From assembly GCA_021199865.1 (NCBI GenBank), contig JAJQHG010000139.1, positions 1-14,329 on the forward strand: a stretch of DNA of 14,329 bases. The letters are read 5' to 3'. Source of the stretch: Methanosphaera sp. (GTDB lineage: Archaea; Methanobacteriota; Methanobacteria; Methanobacteriales; Methanobacteriaceae). The notes beneath the pieces were generated by a model. That model was not told where the DNA came from. It did no database searches and was given only the letters and a program-made list of their open reading frames with translations. Each line of letters begins with the position of its first letter. The first letter of the stretch is position 1. The position numbers were made by a program, and so were the translations under genes. Shown here piece after piece: positions 1 through 7,397 of the stretch.

Positions 1-25
1 TCTAATTCGTCGGCAGAGTCAGATG

Positions 26-66
26 TTTATAATAGTCAGATTATATATATTTAATAATACTAGGAG
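26..66 (+). promoter_or_regulatory. nrpR promoter and ribosome binding site
   Basis: TTTATAATA (26-34) is a plausible TATA box that would start transcription near position 55. A second AT-rich run (41-56) is an alternative but lies too close to the start codon unless the mRNA is nearly leaderless. AGGAG at 62-66 is a clear Shine-Dalgarno site. The octamer AGTCAGAT occurs twice (17-24 and 34-41), 17 bp apart and flanking the TATA box. That would fit an operator, but it is a short repeat. Confidence 0.4.
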
Positions 67-71
67 TAGAT

Positions 72-1760
72 ATGATGTCTGTTAAACAGGAAACAGACCA
101 GAAGATGATGGAAATACTTAGAATCCTATATGAGAAAGATGAAGTACTAGGTGCAAAAGTAATCTCAGAAGAACTTGATAAAAGAGGATACTCTCTTGGT
201 GAACGTGCTGTAAGATACCATATGCATATACTTGATGAGAAAGGTTTTAGTCAAAAAGTTGGATATAAAGGTAGAAGAATAACAGACAAAGGTAAAGAAG
301 AATTAGAAAAAGGATTAATCTATGAACAAGTAGATTTCACATCATCATATTTTCAGGAAAGAATACAGCAAGTATCCCTAGATCCTGAAAGAAAAGAAGG
401 ATGTGTAATAGTTAATTTATCCTCCTTTAATGACAAAGAAGCTATACCCCTAATTGAGGATGTTTTTAACACAGGCCTTGCTGTAAGTAAACACCATAGA
501 ATATATGATAATAAAAACACTAAATATATTGAAACAATATGTGGAACAACAATAGATGGTATTTTCCAGGAGAATGGTATTATATCAAAGTTGTTGTATG
601 GTGGTCTAGTAAAAGTAGAGAATAATCAGCCAATAAAATTTACTCAACAAATAGCTTACTCTAAGACATCTGTTACACCAATTGAAGCATTTACTGGTAA
701 TGATAATACTAATGTGTTAGATGTAATCTCATCAGGTGATGGTATAATCCCTGCTAATATCAGGGTAATACCTTGTGTAAAGAAGCAGAAAGCAATTAAT
801 ATTCTTAAAAAACTTGAGAAAATAGATATTAATGGTGTGTTACATATTGGTGAGCCTGGAGAAACTATTCTTGGTGTGCCTATTCCTGAGGGATTAGTGG
901 GAATACCTATAATTGGTGGAATAACACCACTATGTGCTGCACAAGAAGCAGGTTATGATATTAATATTAAGTTAGCTGATAAAGTTGCAGAGTATAACCA
1001 GATGAATCATCTTAGAGGAAACATTAAGATACCCCTTAATAAGCCTACTACTAATAATGCAGATAAAATATCATTTGTAGAAAATAAGATCTTTAATTTA
1101 ATATCTAAGGTTGACTATGATATTGAAACTCAAAAGGGTAAAGTTATAGCTAATGTATCCTATGTTGACAAGGAATATCTTGATGAATCTATAGAGATTC
1201 TTAAAGATGTATATCATAAGAAACCAGAATACTGTATATCTAATAAGTATGCTCTACTAGAAAAAGATGATAAGATAGGTATAGCTACAATATGTAGTCT
1301 TACAATTGATGGTATATTAACCTCTAATGGTGTGACTAGTCTTCCACAATTTGGTGGACTCCTAGATATATCACCAAACAATAAACGTTTTATTGAGCTT
1401 ATATCTTATCAAGGATCATCAGCCGATCCACATGAGATATTTATCAAAAAGGATATGCATAATATTAAGGGAGCTCTTGAAGATTCAGGCAATATCCTTG
1501 CAAATTTACATACTATTCATTACTCTGCTAGGGATGTTGCAACAGACGTCTTTGATAAAATAAGTGATTTAAGCTTTAATTTATTCCATGTTGGAAAGCC
1601 TAATGAATACCTTTATAATGCACGTGTAGAGAAGTATAACTTTGGATATGTTCTTGCTGGAGGATTAAATCCAATAGCAGCTATAAAAGAAGAGAATATA
1701 CCTATTGATGTAAAATCAATTGAAACTACACTTGAACATGATATTTTTGATGAAATATAA
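72..1760 (+). CDS. nrpR: NrpR, global nitrogen regulator (winged helix plus two NrpR domains)
   Basis: Cytoplasmic transcriptional repressor of nitrogen fixation and assimilation genes in euryarchaea. In the family it binds GGAA-N6-TTCC operators and is released by 2-oxoglutarate. The 562-residue product starts with a winged-helix domain (about residues 10-75). Two homologous NrpR (DUF128) domains follow, about 105-320 and 335-560. Their duplication shows in CGTTIDGI (157-164) against CSLTIDGI (408-415), and HIGEPGE (258-264) against HVGKPNE (506-512). Length matches the two-domain form, so this species need not split the protein into NrpRI and NrpRII. ATG at 72 is 5 nt from AGGAG; ATG at 75 is 8 nt away and may be the true start. 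No GGAA-N6-TTCC site was found in its own upstream region, so autoregulation is not supported. It is followed by a C-rich then T-rich tract (1761-1781). The family call is firm. Confidence 0.93.
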   Translation: MMSVKQETDQKMMEILRILYEKDEVLGAKVISEELDKRGYSLGERAVRYHMHILDEKGFSQKVGYKGRRITDKGKEELEKGLIYEQVDFTSSYFQERIQQVSLDPERKEGCVIVNLSSFNDKEAIPLIEDVFNTGLAVSKHHRIYDNKNTKYIETICGTTIDGIFQENGIISKLLYGGLVKVENNQPIKFTQQIAYSKTSVTPIEAFTGNDNTNVLDVISSGDGIIPANIRVIPCVKKQKAINILKKLEKIDINGVLHIGEPGETILGVPIPEGLVGIPIIGGITPLCAAQEAGYDINIKLADKVAEYNQMNHLRGNIKIPLNKPTTNNADKISFVENKIFNLISKVDYDIETQKGKVIANVSYVDKEYLDESIEILKDVYHKKPEYCISNKYALLEKDDKIGIATICSLTIDGILTSNGVTSLPQFGGLLDISPNNKRFIELISYQGSSADPHEIFIKKDMHNIKGALEDSGNILANLHTIHYSARDVATDVFDKISDLSFNLFHVGKPNEYLYNARVEKYNFGYVLAGGLNPIAAIKEENIPIDVKSIETTLEHDIFDEI

Positions 1761-1781
1761 CCTTACCACCCCCATTCTTTT
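1761..1781 (+). terminator. Putative 3' end of nrpR: C-rich tract then T-rich
   Basis: Directly after the nrpR stop codon comes a C-rich stretch (CCTTACCACCCCC, 1761-1773) followed by ATTCTTTTAG. C-rich runs are rare in this AT-rich DNA. Similar tracts follow the ferredoxin and lysS genes, which suggests a termination role. No hairpin is apparent. Confidence 0.35.
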
Positions 1782-1879
1782 AGAAAAAACATTATATCAT
1801 TCCAGATTCTTAGTATAGTATACTCTTTATGTCTATTATTAAAAATATTGGATTTTAAGTAATCCTAAAAAACATTTAA

Positions 1880-1949
1880 TTTAAATATAGTAGTTTATAA
1901 ATCATCAAATATAGGAGTAGTTATACTAAATAGTGTAACGTTAGGTGAT
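1880..1949 (+). promoter_or_regulatory. Ferredoxin gene promoter, leader hairpin and strong RBS
   Basis: TTTAAATATA (1880-1889) is a near-ideal archaeal TATA box and predicts transcription from about 1910. The leader holds an inverted repeat, GTTATAC (1920-1926), spacer TAAATA, GTGTAAC (1933-1939). The arms are 7 nt with a single mismatch that would be a U-G pair in RNA. Just after it, AGGTGAT (1943-1949) is an exact match to the end of archaeal 16S rRNA complement, 3 nt before the ATG. The hairpin could affect access to the ribosome site or be a DNA operator. Confidence 0.5.
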
Positions 1950-1952
1950 TAT

Positions 1953-2141
1953 ATGACAATAACAATAAATAAAAATGCATGTAAGGGAGTAAGTGCATGT
2001 CCTGAGGGAGGATTATGTATTGAAATATGTGCAATGAATGCCATGTCTAATGTAAATGGTGAATTAGAAATTATTGATGAAGAATGCACTGATTGTGGAT
2101 TATGTGTACTAAATTGTCCAAATGAAGCATTATCTAAATAA
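1953..2141 (+). CDS. 2[4Fe-4S] ferredoxin with atypical first cluster motif
   Basis: A 62-residue soluble electron carrier with eight cysteines. The C-terminal cluster motif is standard: C45-x2-C48-x2-C51-x3-C55-P. The N-terminal one is not: C10-x5-C16-x5-C22-x3-C26-A, where C-x2-C-x2-C-x3-C-P is usual. All four ligands are kept but the loop is longer, which may alter redox potential or partner. It has its own TATA box and a strong Shine-Dalgarno site, so it is probably monocistronic and well expressed. It faces purP tail to tail, so neighbours do not reveal its partner. Members of this fold serve many oxidoreductases in methanogens, and I cannot assign a specific one. That it is a ferredoxin is secure. 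Confidence 0.85.
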   Translation: MTITINKNACKGVSACPEGGLCIEICAMNAMSNVNGELEIIDEECTDCGLCVLNCPNEALSK

Positions 2142-2163
2142 ATAATATCTTATTTTACGTTAT

Positions 2164-2210
2164 AGAAGTTAGTTATACTTCTTATTCTAACCTCCCACCC
2201 TTTTACTTTT
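2164..2210 (+). terminator. Putative ferredoxin terminator: short hairpin, C-rich tract, T-rich tract
   Basis: AGAAGT (2164-2169) pairs with ACTTCT (2177-2182) across a 7-nt loop. CCTCCCACCC (2191-2200) and TTTTACTTTT (2201-2210) follow. The 6-bp stem is weak. The C-rich block resembles those after nrpR and lysS. Confidence 0.35.
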
Positions 2211-2276
2211 AAATAAAGATACCTAGTTTTAGAACAATTTCAATAATTAAACAATATAATAATAAAAATAGTTAAT

Positions 2277-2290
2277 GAAAAGGAGAGGAG
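2277..2290 (-). terminator. Putative purP terminator, pyrimidine tract
   Basis: Reading the minus strand, CTCCTCTCCTTTTC lies about 14 nt past the purP stop codon, and further T-rich sequence follows. It fits the C-rich plus T-rich pattern at other gene ends here. No stem is seen. Confidence 0.3.
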
Positions 2291-2303
2291 AAATAATATA
2301 CAT

Positions 2304-3395
2304 TTATGTTGTAATTACATCTAGTTTATCTTCTTTTATAGCATTCTTTATTTCTCTAGAGATTCTTCTACCCATACTCATTGGTTCACCAAACTGGATA
2401 TAGGAGTATGCTGATCCATTCATGAAAGTGTTTGTTCCACCATCAATTCTTGCACTCATCTCAAATACTACTATTTCTCTGTCATCATTTACTAGACATT
2501 GTAGACAGAATGGTCCATTCATACCTGGTGCTACTAATTCTTTAGCTTTTTCAACTAGTTGATCACCATTTTTAAATACTTGTGGTAATAATGATTCTCT
2601 TATAACTACAGGATGATTACCACTTACAACATATGATGGACTAAGATTTGCTTCCATCTGTTCTTGAGCAGGAATTCTAACTATTCCATCAATATTTGTC
2701 TCATATCTACTATCCATACCTAATACTTCTACTTCATCTTTTAGTGCTGAATAGAAGTAGTGTATACAGTAGTTTGTTCCACATACATATTCTTCTATAT
2801 GTGCATTAGCTACATCTTCATCAGTTAGCCATCCACGAGATTTCATCTCATCAATCTTTTCATTAAATTCATCATAACTTGAACATATGAAGTATCCTTG
2901 TCCTCCTCTTGCTCCAGGGAATTTAACCATTACAGCCTTATCAATATCTTCTGGATTCTCATACTTCATTGGCATTCTAATACCAGACTCAAGTAACATT
3001 TTACGTTCTTTATCACGTTCTGCTTCCCATCTGAGTACATCACGGTTTCCAAACATTGGGACATTAAATTTATCCTCAACATTATCTAATCCTGCATATG
3101 CTACAAATGATCCGTGTGGTACTACAATAGCATTCATTGATCTAAGTTTATCTTGTACTTCTTCATCAACAATATTCTTGTATTCTTCTACAAATATGAA
3201 TTCATCTGCTACACCAAATCTTTCATATGGTACTTCTTTTCCTTTTTCACAGACAACTGCTGTTCTGAATCCTTCTTGTTTTGCTCCACGTAGAATGTGG
3301 AGTGCTGTATGACTTCCAAGAGTTGCAATAGTTATGTTACTCTTATCATATTTGTCAATAATTTCCTTTATATCCTCTTTATTAACTTTTCCCAT
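2304..3395 (-). CDS. purP: PurP, FAICAR synthetase (formate-dependent AICAR formylation)
   Basis: Catalyses step 9 of purine synthesis in archaea: ATP and formate convert AICAR to FAICAR, instead of the folate-dependent PurH transformylase. The 363-residue length is normal for the family. The N-terminal domain has the typical LGSHTALHILRGAK segment (26-39). The ATP-grasp part shows KFPGARGGQGY (158-168) and, near the C terminus, FEMSARIDGGTN (311-322) with acidic and Asn metal/ATP ligands. The start is supported by AGGAAG 7 nt upstream of the ATG. It is divergent from the fwd operon across a 251-bp spacer. Formate supply for this reaction is a known need in methanogens, and Fwd running in reverse could in principle provide formate; that link is inference. 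The call is firm. Confidence 0.93.
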   Translation of the reverse strand: MGKVNKEDIKEIIDKYDKSNITIATLGSHTALHILRGAKQEGFRTAVVCEKGKEVPYERFGVADEFIFVEEYKNIVDEEVQDKLRSMNAIVVPHGSFVAYAGLDNVEDKFNVPMFGNRDVLRWEAERDKERKMLLESGIRMPMKYENPEDIDKAVMVKFPGARGGQGYFICSSYDEFNEKIDEMKSRGWLTDEDVANAHIEEYVCGTNYCIHYFYSALKDEVEVLGMDSRYETNIDGIVRIPAQEQMEANLSPSYVVSGNHPVVIRESLLPQVFKNGDQLVEKAKELVAPGMNGPFCLQCLVNDDREIVVFEMSARIDGGTNTFMNGSAYSYIQFGEPMSMGRRISREIKNAIKEDKLDVITT

Positions 3396-3476
3396 TATGA
3401 TACTTCCTTTTAATAACTAAACTATACTAGTTTTTATAATATTATATTTGTTTTATATGTCATATATTATTTTATA

Positions 3477-3488
3477 ATGATTAATCAT
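3477..3488. promoter_or_regulatory. 12-bp palindrome with GATTAATC core, purP side
   Basis: ATGATTAATCAT is a perfect 12-bp palindrome about 85 bp upstream of the purP start. Its core GATTAATC is shared with the larger palindrome at 3578-3595, and the two centres are exactly 104 bp apart. It may be a regulator binding site affecting the purP promoter. No direct evidence of binding. Confidence 0.35.
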
Positions 3489-3577
3489 ACAAGATATAAC
3501 TATATTTTTATTAAATATCAACCATATAGAATTATATTAAAGAGAGCTATCTCATAATTTTTAAGCTAACTAAACAT

Positions 3578-3595
3578 AATGGGATTAATCCCATT
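3578..3595. promoter_or_regulatory. 18-bp perfect palindrome upstream of the fwd operon, candidate operator
   Basis: AATGGGATTAATCCCATT is a perfect 18-bp palindrome 52 bp upstream of the first fwd start codon. It abuts and slightly overlaps the presumed TATA box (TTTAAATTA, from about 3593), thus covering the BRE position. A dimeric repressor bound here would block TBP/TFB. A zero-loop palindrome fits a DNA operator better than an RNA hairpin. Which protein binds is unknown. Confidence 0.5.
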
Positions 3596-3636
3596 TAAAT
3601 TATTTTTTTATCATAATTATTTTATTAATAAGGAGT
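3593..3636 (+). promoter_or_regulatory. fwd operon promoter and ribosome binding site
   Basis: TTTAAATTA from 3593 is the best TATA-box match, predicting transcription from about 3622. AGGAGT (3631-3636) is the Shine-Dalgarno site for the first gene, with rather long spacing (about 11 nt) to the ATG at 3647. Confidence 0.45.
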
Positions 3637-3646
3637 ATAATTTAGG

Positions 3647-3880
3647 ATGTTAAAAGTTAATCAAGATCACTGTCTTGGATGTGGAGCATGTATCATGGTA
3701 TGTCCTGTTAACCAGGAAATATGTCCTGAGATAATAGGTGGTAATGGTCCTCAGACAACAGAAGTTATCATGCTAGTAGAAAATGGTGTTATTACATTAT
3801 TCCACCCCGAAAAGTGTGATGAATGCCTAAAATGTAACAATGTATGTCCAACAAAAGCAATATATTTGGATGAGTGTTAA
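3647..3880 (+). CDS. fwdG: FwdG-like 2[4Fe-4S] ferredoxin subunit of formylmethanofuran dehydrogenase
   Basis: A 77-residue protein with two canonical cluster motifs, C9-x2-C12-x2-C15-x3-C19-P and C57-x2-C60-x2-C63-x3-C67-P. About 37 residues separate them, including C26, which is not part of either motif. As first gene of the fwd operon it presumably passes electrons to the FwdB iron-sulfur cluster and pterin centre. Size and position match the small ferredoxin subunit FwdG. Its stop codon (3878-3880) lies 2 nt before or overlaps the fwdD start, so the two are translationally coupled. The polyferredoxin FwdF is not in this window. The ferredoxin call is certain; the subunit name rests on operon position. 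Confidence 0.75.
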   Translation: MLKVNQDHCLGCGACIMVCPVNQEICPEIIGGNGPQTTEVIMLVENGVITLFHPEKCDECLKCNNVCPTKAIYLDEC

Positions 3881-3881
3881 T

Positions 3882-4349
3882 ATGGATCAGATGAATGTAA
3901 TAATTAATAGTGGAACAAGCATTATCCAGGCATTCTATGAAAAGAAAGGATCAACACTAAAAGATGAATACAGACAAGCAACTGCTGTAGCATTCATGGA
4001 TAAAGAGGATATGAATAAATTAGGAATAAGTAATCGTGATAAAATCCGTGTAAGCACTAAATGGGGTAGTGTAGTAGTATATGCTGATATATCACATGAT
4101 GGGCCACACAAAGGAATGATTTTTATGCCAAAAGGTCCATGGACAAACATAGTAATAAGTCCTGAAACTTATTGTAGTAACATCCCTACATTTAAGGGTA
4201 TCGAAGCTACAATAGAAAAGACTGATGAAGAAGTACAACTTGTAGCAGACCTAATGAGAAGCACGTATAAGAAATATGTGTCAGATACCGAAAACTTAGA
4301 ATCTATTGGACAAAAACCAGTATATAAGAGGTTAGATAATGATGCATGA
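3882..4349 (+). CDS. fwdD: FwdD, molybdopterin-dinucleotide-binding subunit
   Basis: Corresponds to the C-terminal dinucleotide-binding domain of DMSO-reductase-type enzymes, encoded separately in methanogens. It completes the pterin pocket of FwdB. Family-like segments are MNVIINSGTS at the N terminus, a central LGISNRDKIRV with SVVVY, and FMPKGPWTNIV followed by a NIPTFKGIEATIE stretch. The start is uncertain. The frame is open back to an ATG at 3840, inside fwdG. ATGs at 3870, 3882 and 3891 are all possible. The family usually begins at the MNVIIN segment, favouring 3882 (155 residues) or 3891 (152). No strong Shine-Dalgarno site decides. Its C-terminal tail of about 30 residues extends beyond what I recall for FwdD. 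It overlaps fwdB by 11 nt. Confidence 0.85.
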   Translation: MDQMNVIINSGTSIIQAFYEKKGSTLKDEYRQATAVAFMDKEDMNKLGISNRDKIRVSTKWGSVVVYADISHDGPHKGMIFMPKGPWTNIVISPETYCSNIPTFKGIEATIEKTDEEVQLVADLMRSTYKKYVSDTENLESIGQKPVYKRLDNDA

Positions 4350-5673
4350 ACCAATAACAGATTATGATAAAGTAGTAAGGAATTGTTCCTGTTCATATTG
4401 TGGAAATAACTGTGATGACATAACATACCTAATAAAGGATAATAATATTGTTGGAGTACGTCATGCATGCAGACTTGGAGCAAGTAAGATTATTAATGAT
4501 AATGATCAGAGACTACTTAACCCTATGGTTAGAAATAGTGAGGGAATTCTTGAGGAAACTAGTTGGGATTATGCATTAGAGCTTACAGCACAATTATTAC
4601 ATGATAGTATTAGACCAGTACTATATGGTTGGGGTGAAACATCAGTAGAAGCTATTAAGAAAGGTTGTCAGATAGCACAGGCTACAGGATCAGTAATTGA
4701 TAATCAGTCAACAATATGTCATGGTGCAACTATTCAAGCTTTCCAGAAGGTAGGTCATCCTGTAACAACACTAGGTGAAGTAAAGAATCGTGCTGATGTA
4801 ATAATATATATTGGAACAAATCCTATGGATGATCACCCAAGACACCTAACACGTTACACGACATTTCCTGAAGGATTCTTCAGACCAAATGGACGTGATG
4901 ATAGAACACTAATAACAATTGATCCAAAATATACAAATACTGCTAAGGTATCAGATGAATGGATACAGTTTAATCCTAATGAGGATTATAGTCTAATAAA
5001 TGCTCTAAGAGTAATACTAAGTGGTGGAGAATTAAATACTAATGAAATTGCGGGTGTAGATAAAGATACGCTCTACAAGTTAGTTGAGACCATGAAGAAT
5101 ACAGAAAATGGTGTCATATTCTTTGGTTTAGGCCTAACACAGACACTAACAAAGCAACGTAGTGTAGATATCTTAATACAACTAGTTGAAGATTTAAATC
5201 GTTACTCTAAATGGTCAATGCTACCTATGAGAGGATTCTTTAATGTTAATGGTTTTAATATTGCTATGACCTCCGAGACGGGCTATCCCTATGGAGTAGA
5301 TTTTGCTAGAGGATATCCTAGATACATGATTGGTGAGACAACAACAATTGATCTACTAAATAGAAGAGAACCCGACTTCTTCTTAGCTGTTGCAGCAGAC
5401 CCCGGAATACAATTCCCTGGTTATTCACTTAAACATTTAGCGAGTATTCCAACAGTACAGATAGATACTCATTGGGGACCATATACTGAGCTATCAGACA
5501 TTGTATTACCAAGTACACGTGTTGGAGTAGAAACAGCAGGTACTGGATATCGTATGGATTCTATACCAATCTATATGAAGAAGGTAATAGATAAACCAGA
5601 AAACTGTCATAGTGATGAATGGATACTTACACAGCTATATAACCGTATAATTAACTTAAAGGAGGCAGGATAA
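4339..5673 (+). CDS. fwdB: FwdB, catalytic W/Mo-pterin subunit of formylmethanofuran dehydrogenase
   Basis: Reduces CO2 to formate (or the reverse) at a tungsten or molybdenum bis-pterin centre, the first step of CO2-dependent methanogenesis. The 444-residue product has the [4Fe-4S] ligands C18-x2-C21-x3-C25 and C44. The metal ligand is C127 in STICHGAT; it is cysteine, and no in-frame UGA selenocysteine codon is present. Further pterin-binding segments are IGTNPMDDHPRH and a C-terminal part with DTHWGPYTELSDIVLPSTR. GAGGT (4328-4332) serves ATG 4339 or 4342. It overlaps fwdD by 11 nt and fwdA by 1 nt. Whether the metal is W or Mo cannot be told from sequence. No damage is visible. Name fwdB rather than fmdB is by operon type. 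Confidence 0.92.
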   Translation: MMHEPITDYDKVVRNCSCSYCGNNCDDITYLIKDNNIVGVRHACRLGASKIINDNDQRLLNPMVRNSEGILEETSWDYALELTAQLLHDSIRPVLYGWGETSVEAIKKGCQIAQATGSVIDNQSTICHGATIQAFQKVGHPVTTLGEVKNRADVIIYIGTNPMDDHPRHLTRYTTFPEGFFRPNGRDDRTLITIDPKYTNTAKVSDEWIQFNPNEDYSLINALRVILSGGELNTNEIAGVDKDTLYKLVETMKNTENGVIFFGLGLTQTLTKQRSVDILIQLVEDLNRYSKWSMLPMRGFFNVNGFNIAMTSETGYPYGVDFARGYPRYMIGETTTIDLLNRREPDFFLAVAADPGIQFPGYSLKHLASIPTVQIDTHWGPYTELSDIVLPSTRVGVETAGTGYRMDSIPIYMKKVIDKPENCHSDEWILTQLYNRIINLKEAG

Positions 5674-7397
5674 TGGAGTACATCCTAAGAAATGGTGTAG
5701 TATATGATCCAACAAACAAGGTTAATGGAGAATGTATGGATATACTTATCAAAAATGGTAAGATAGTAGAGGATGTATCAAGTAAGGCTGAAGTAATAGA
5801 TGTGAAGGGAAAGCTTGTTATGCCTGGAGGTGTTGATTCACATTCACATATTGCTGGTCCAAAACTATCTGTTGGAAGACTATACAGACCTGAGGATATA
5901 CGTGCTGGAATAAAGCCTAAGAGTGAGAATGCTGTGGAAGGCTTTGAGGCAGGATTTAGTCTACCAACATGTCCTACAACAGGATATAGATATACACGTA
6001 TGGGTTATACTACTGTAACAGAGGCTGCTGTACCACCATTAGAGGCAAAGCATACACATGAAGAGATAAATAGTATACCTAACCTTGATATTCCGACATT
6101 AACCTTGTTTGGTAATAACTGGTTTATGTTAAAATATGTTAAGGATAATAATCTTGATGACTTAACAGTATTCATATCTAAATGGTTAAAATTAGCAAAG
6201 GGTTATGGTATAAAAATAGTTAATCCATGTGGAAGTGAAGCATGGGGCTGGGGAAAGAATGTTACTGGATTAGATGATCCTGAAGAACACTGGAATGTTA
6301 CTGGCCGAGAAGTTATTAGAAGTCTTTGTATGGTTAATGAGAAGTTAGGATTACCACACTCTATCCATGTACATACAAATGATTTAGGAAATCCTGGTAA
6401 CTATGAGACAACCCTTGAAACATATGACTGTGTGAAGGATATTAAGAAGAATAAGCATGTTGACAGAGACCAGGTAATACATATGACTCATCAACAGTTC
6501 CATGCATATAAGGGAACTAGTTGGAGAGATGTAACATCAGGTGCACCTGAATTAATAGATTATATTAATAAAAGTAAGCATATGACATTTGATGTTGGAC
6601 AACTTACATTTGATGAGACTACAACAATGACTGCTGATGCCCCAAATGAGTTTGACTTATATAAGTTAACTGGACTTAAATGGGCTAATAAGGATATAGA
6701 GGTAGAAACAGCATCAGGACTAATACCAGAAATATATTCTAAGAGAGCACCTGTGAGTGCTTTTCAATGGGCTATAGGATTAGAGTTCTTTATGGGAATA
6801 GATGATCCGTGGAAGATGGTCTTAACAACAGATTCACCTAATGCTGGACCATTCATACGTTATCCTAAGATCATATCATGGCTTATGAGTAACTCTAAAC
6901 TAATGGATATGGCTACCAATGAGGTTCATCCATGGGCATTGAATCGTACAAGTCTGGGATGCTATGATAAAGAATATACCTGGTATGATATTGCAATAAT
7001 TACTCGTGGAGCTCCAGCAAAAATACTTGGATTAACAGATAGGGGTCACCTAGGAGTAGGTGCTAAGGCAGACATATCAGTATATGATATTAATGTAGAC
7101 GAATTTGACCCAACACGTAAAAGTAATGCTAAAGTTGTGGAGGATAAGTTATTAAGTAGTAAGTTAACCATTAAAGATGGAGAAATACTACACAAGGATG
7201 GTTCAATTACTAAGCTTGTTAATAGTAGTCATGTATGGTCTAATGTTAAGGGTCTAGAAGAAAAAGAAGATGCTCTGATAAAACGTATCAAACCTGAATT
7301 TAATAAGTATTATACTATAAAGTATGAGAATTATGGTGTTCCAGACCATTATATAGAACCTGAGACTAGAATAGATGTTGATTGTGAGGGATTATAA
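5673..7397 (+). CDS. fwdA: FwdA, amidohydrolase subunit of formylmethanofuran dehydrogenase
   Basis: Condenses formate, delivered from FwdB by an internal tunnel, with methanofuran at a dinuclear zinc centre. The 574-residue protein has the amidohydrolase features expected: H57-x-H59 in VDSHSH, a candidate carboxylated lysine K181 (GIKIVNP), histidines around 232-234 (SIHVHTND) and 270-277 (IHMTHQQFH), and D387 (TTDSPNAGP) as catalytic base. H57/H59 are at the same positions I recall for the Methanothermobacter enzyme. The ATG overlaps the fwdB stop as TAATG, with GGAGG 7 nt upstream, the best ribosome site in the operon. The sequence looks intact and active. Confidence 0.94.
   Translation: MEYILRNGVVYDPTNKVNGECMDILIKNGKIVEDVSSKAEVIDVKGKLVMPGGVDSHSHIAGPKLSVGRLYRPEDIRAGIKPKSENAVEGFEAGFSLPTCPTTGYRYTRMGYTTVTEAAVPPLEAKHTHEEINSIPNLDIPTLTLFGNNWFMLKYVKDNNLDDLTVFISKWLKLAKGYGIKIVNPCGSEAWGWGKNVTGLDDPEEHWNVTGREVIRSLCMVNEKLGLPHSIHVHTNDLGNPGNYETTLETYDCVKDIKKNKHVDRDQVIHMTHQQFHAYKGTSWRDVTSGAPELIDYINKSKHMTFDVGQLTFDETTTMTADAPNEFDLYKLTGLKWANKDIEVETASGLIPEIYSKRAPVSAFQWAIGLEFFMGIDDPWKMVLTTDSPNAGPFIRYPKIISWLMSNSKLMDMATNEVHPWALNRTSLGCYDKEYTWYDIAIITRGAPAKILGLTDRGHLGVGAKADISVYDINVDEFDPTRKSNAKVVEDKLLSSKLTIKDGEILHKDGSITKLVNSSHVWSNVKGLEEKEDALIKRIKPEFNKYYTIKYENYGVPDHYIEPETRIDVDCEGL

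Noticed and set aside
1..71. End of a tRNA or other upstream gene at the relatively GC-rich start of the window
   Set aside because: No acceptor stem, T-loop consensus or CCA-like end is recognisable, and the sequence is too short to assign a protein.
2281..2290. AGGAGAGGAG resembling a very strong plus-strand ribosome site
   Set aside because: The first ATG after it gives only two codons before a stop; it is better read on the minus strand as a pyrimidine-rich purP 3' tract.
2887..3312. Open frame of 141 codons on the plus strand inside purP
   Set aside because: Fully antisense to purP, whose family match is strong; composition is that of a reverse-frame shadow with many Ser/Pro/Thr and no known motif.
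4169..4483. Minus-strand frame of 104 codons across the fwdD/fwdB junction
   Set aside because: Antisense to two genes with clear family matches and no ribosome site or family features.
4339..5673. Selenocysteine form of FwdB
   Set aside because: The metal-ligand position is a TGT cysteine codon and there is no in-frame TGA.
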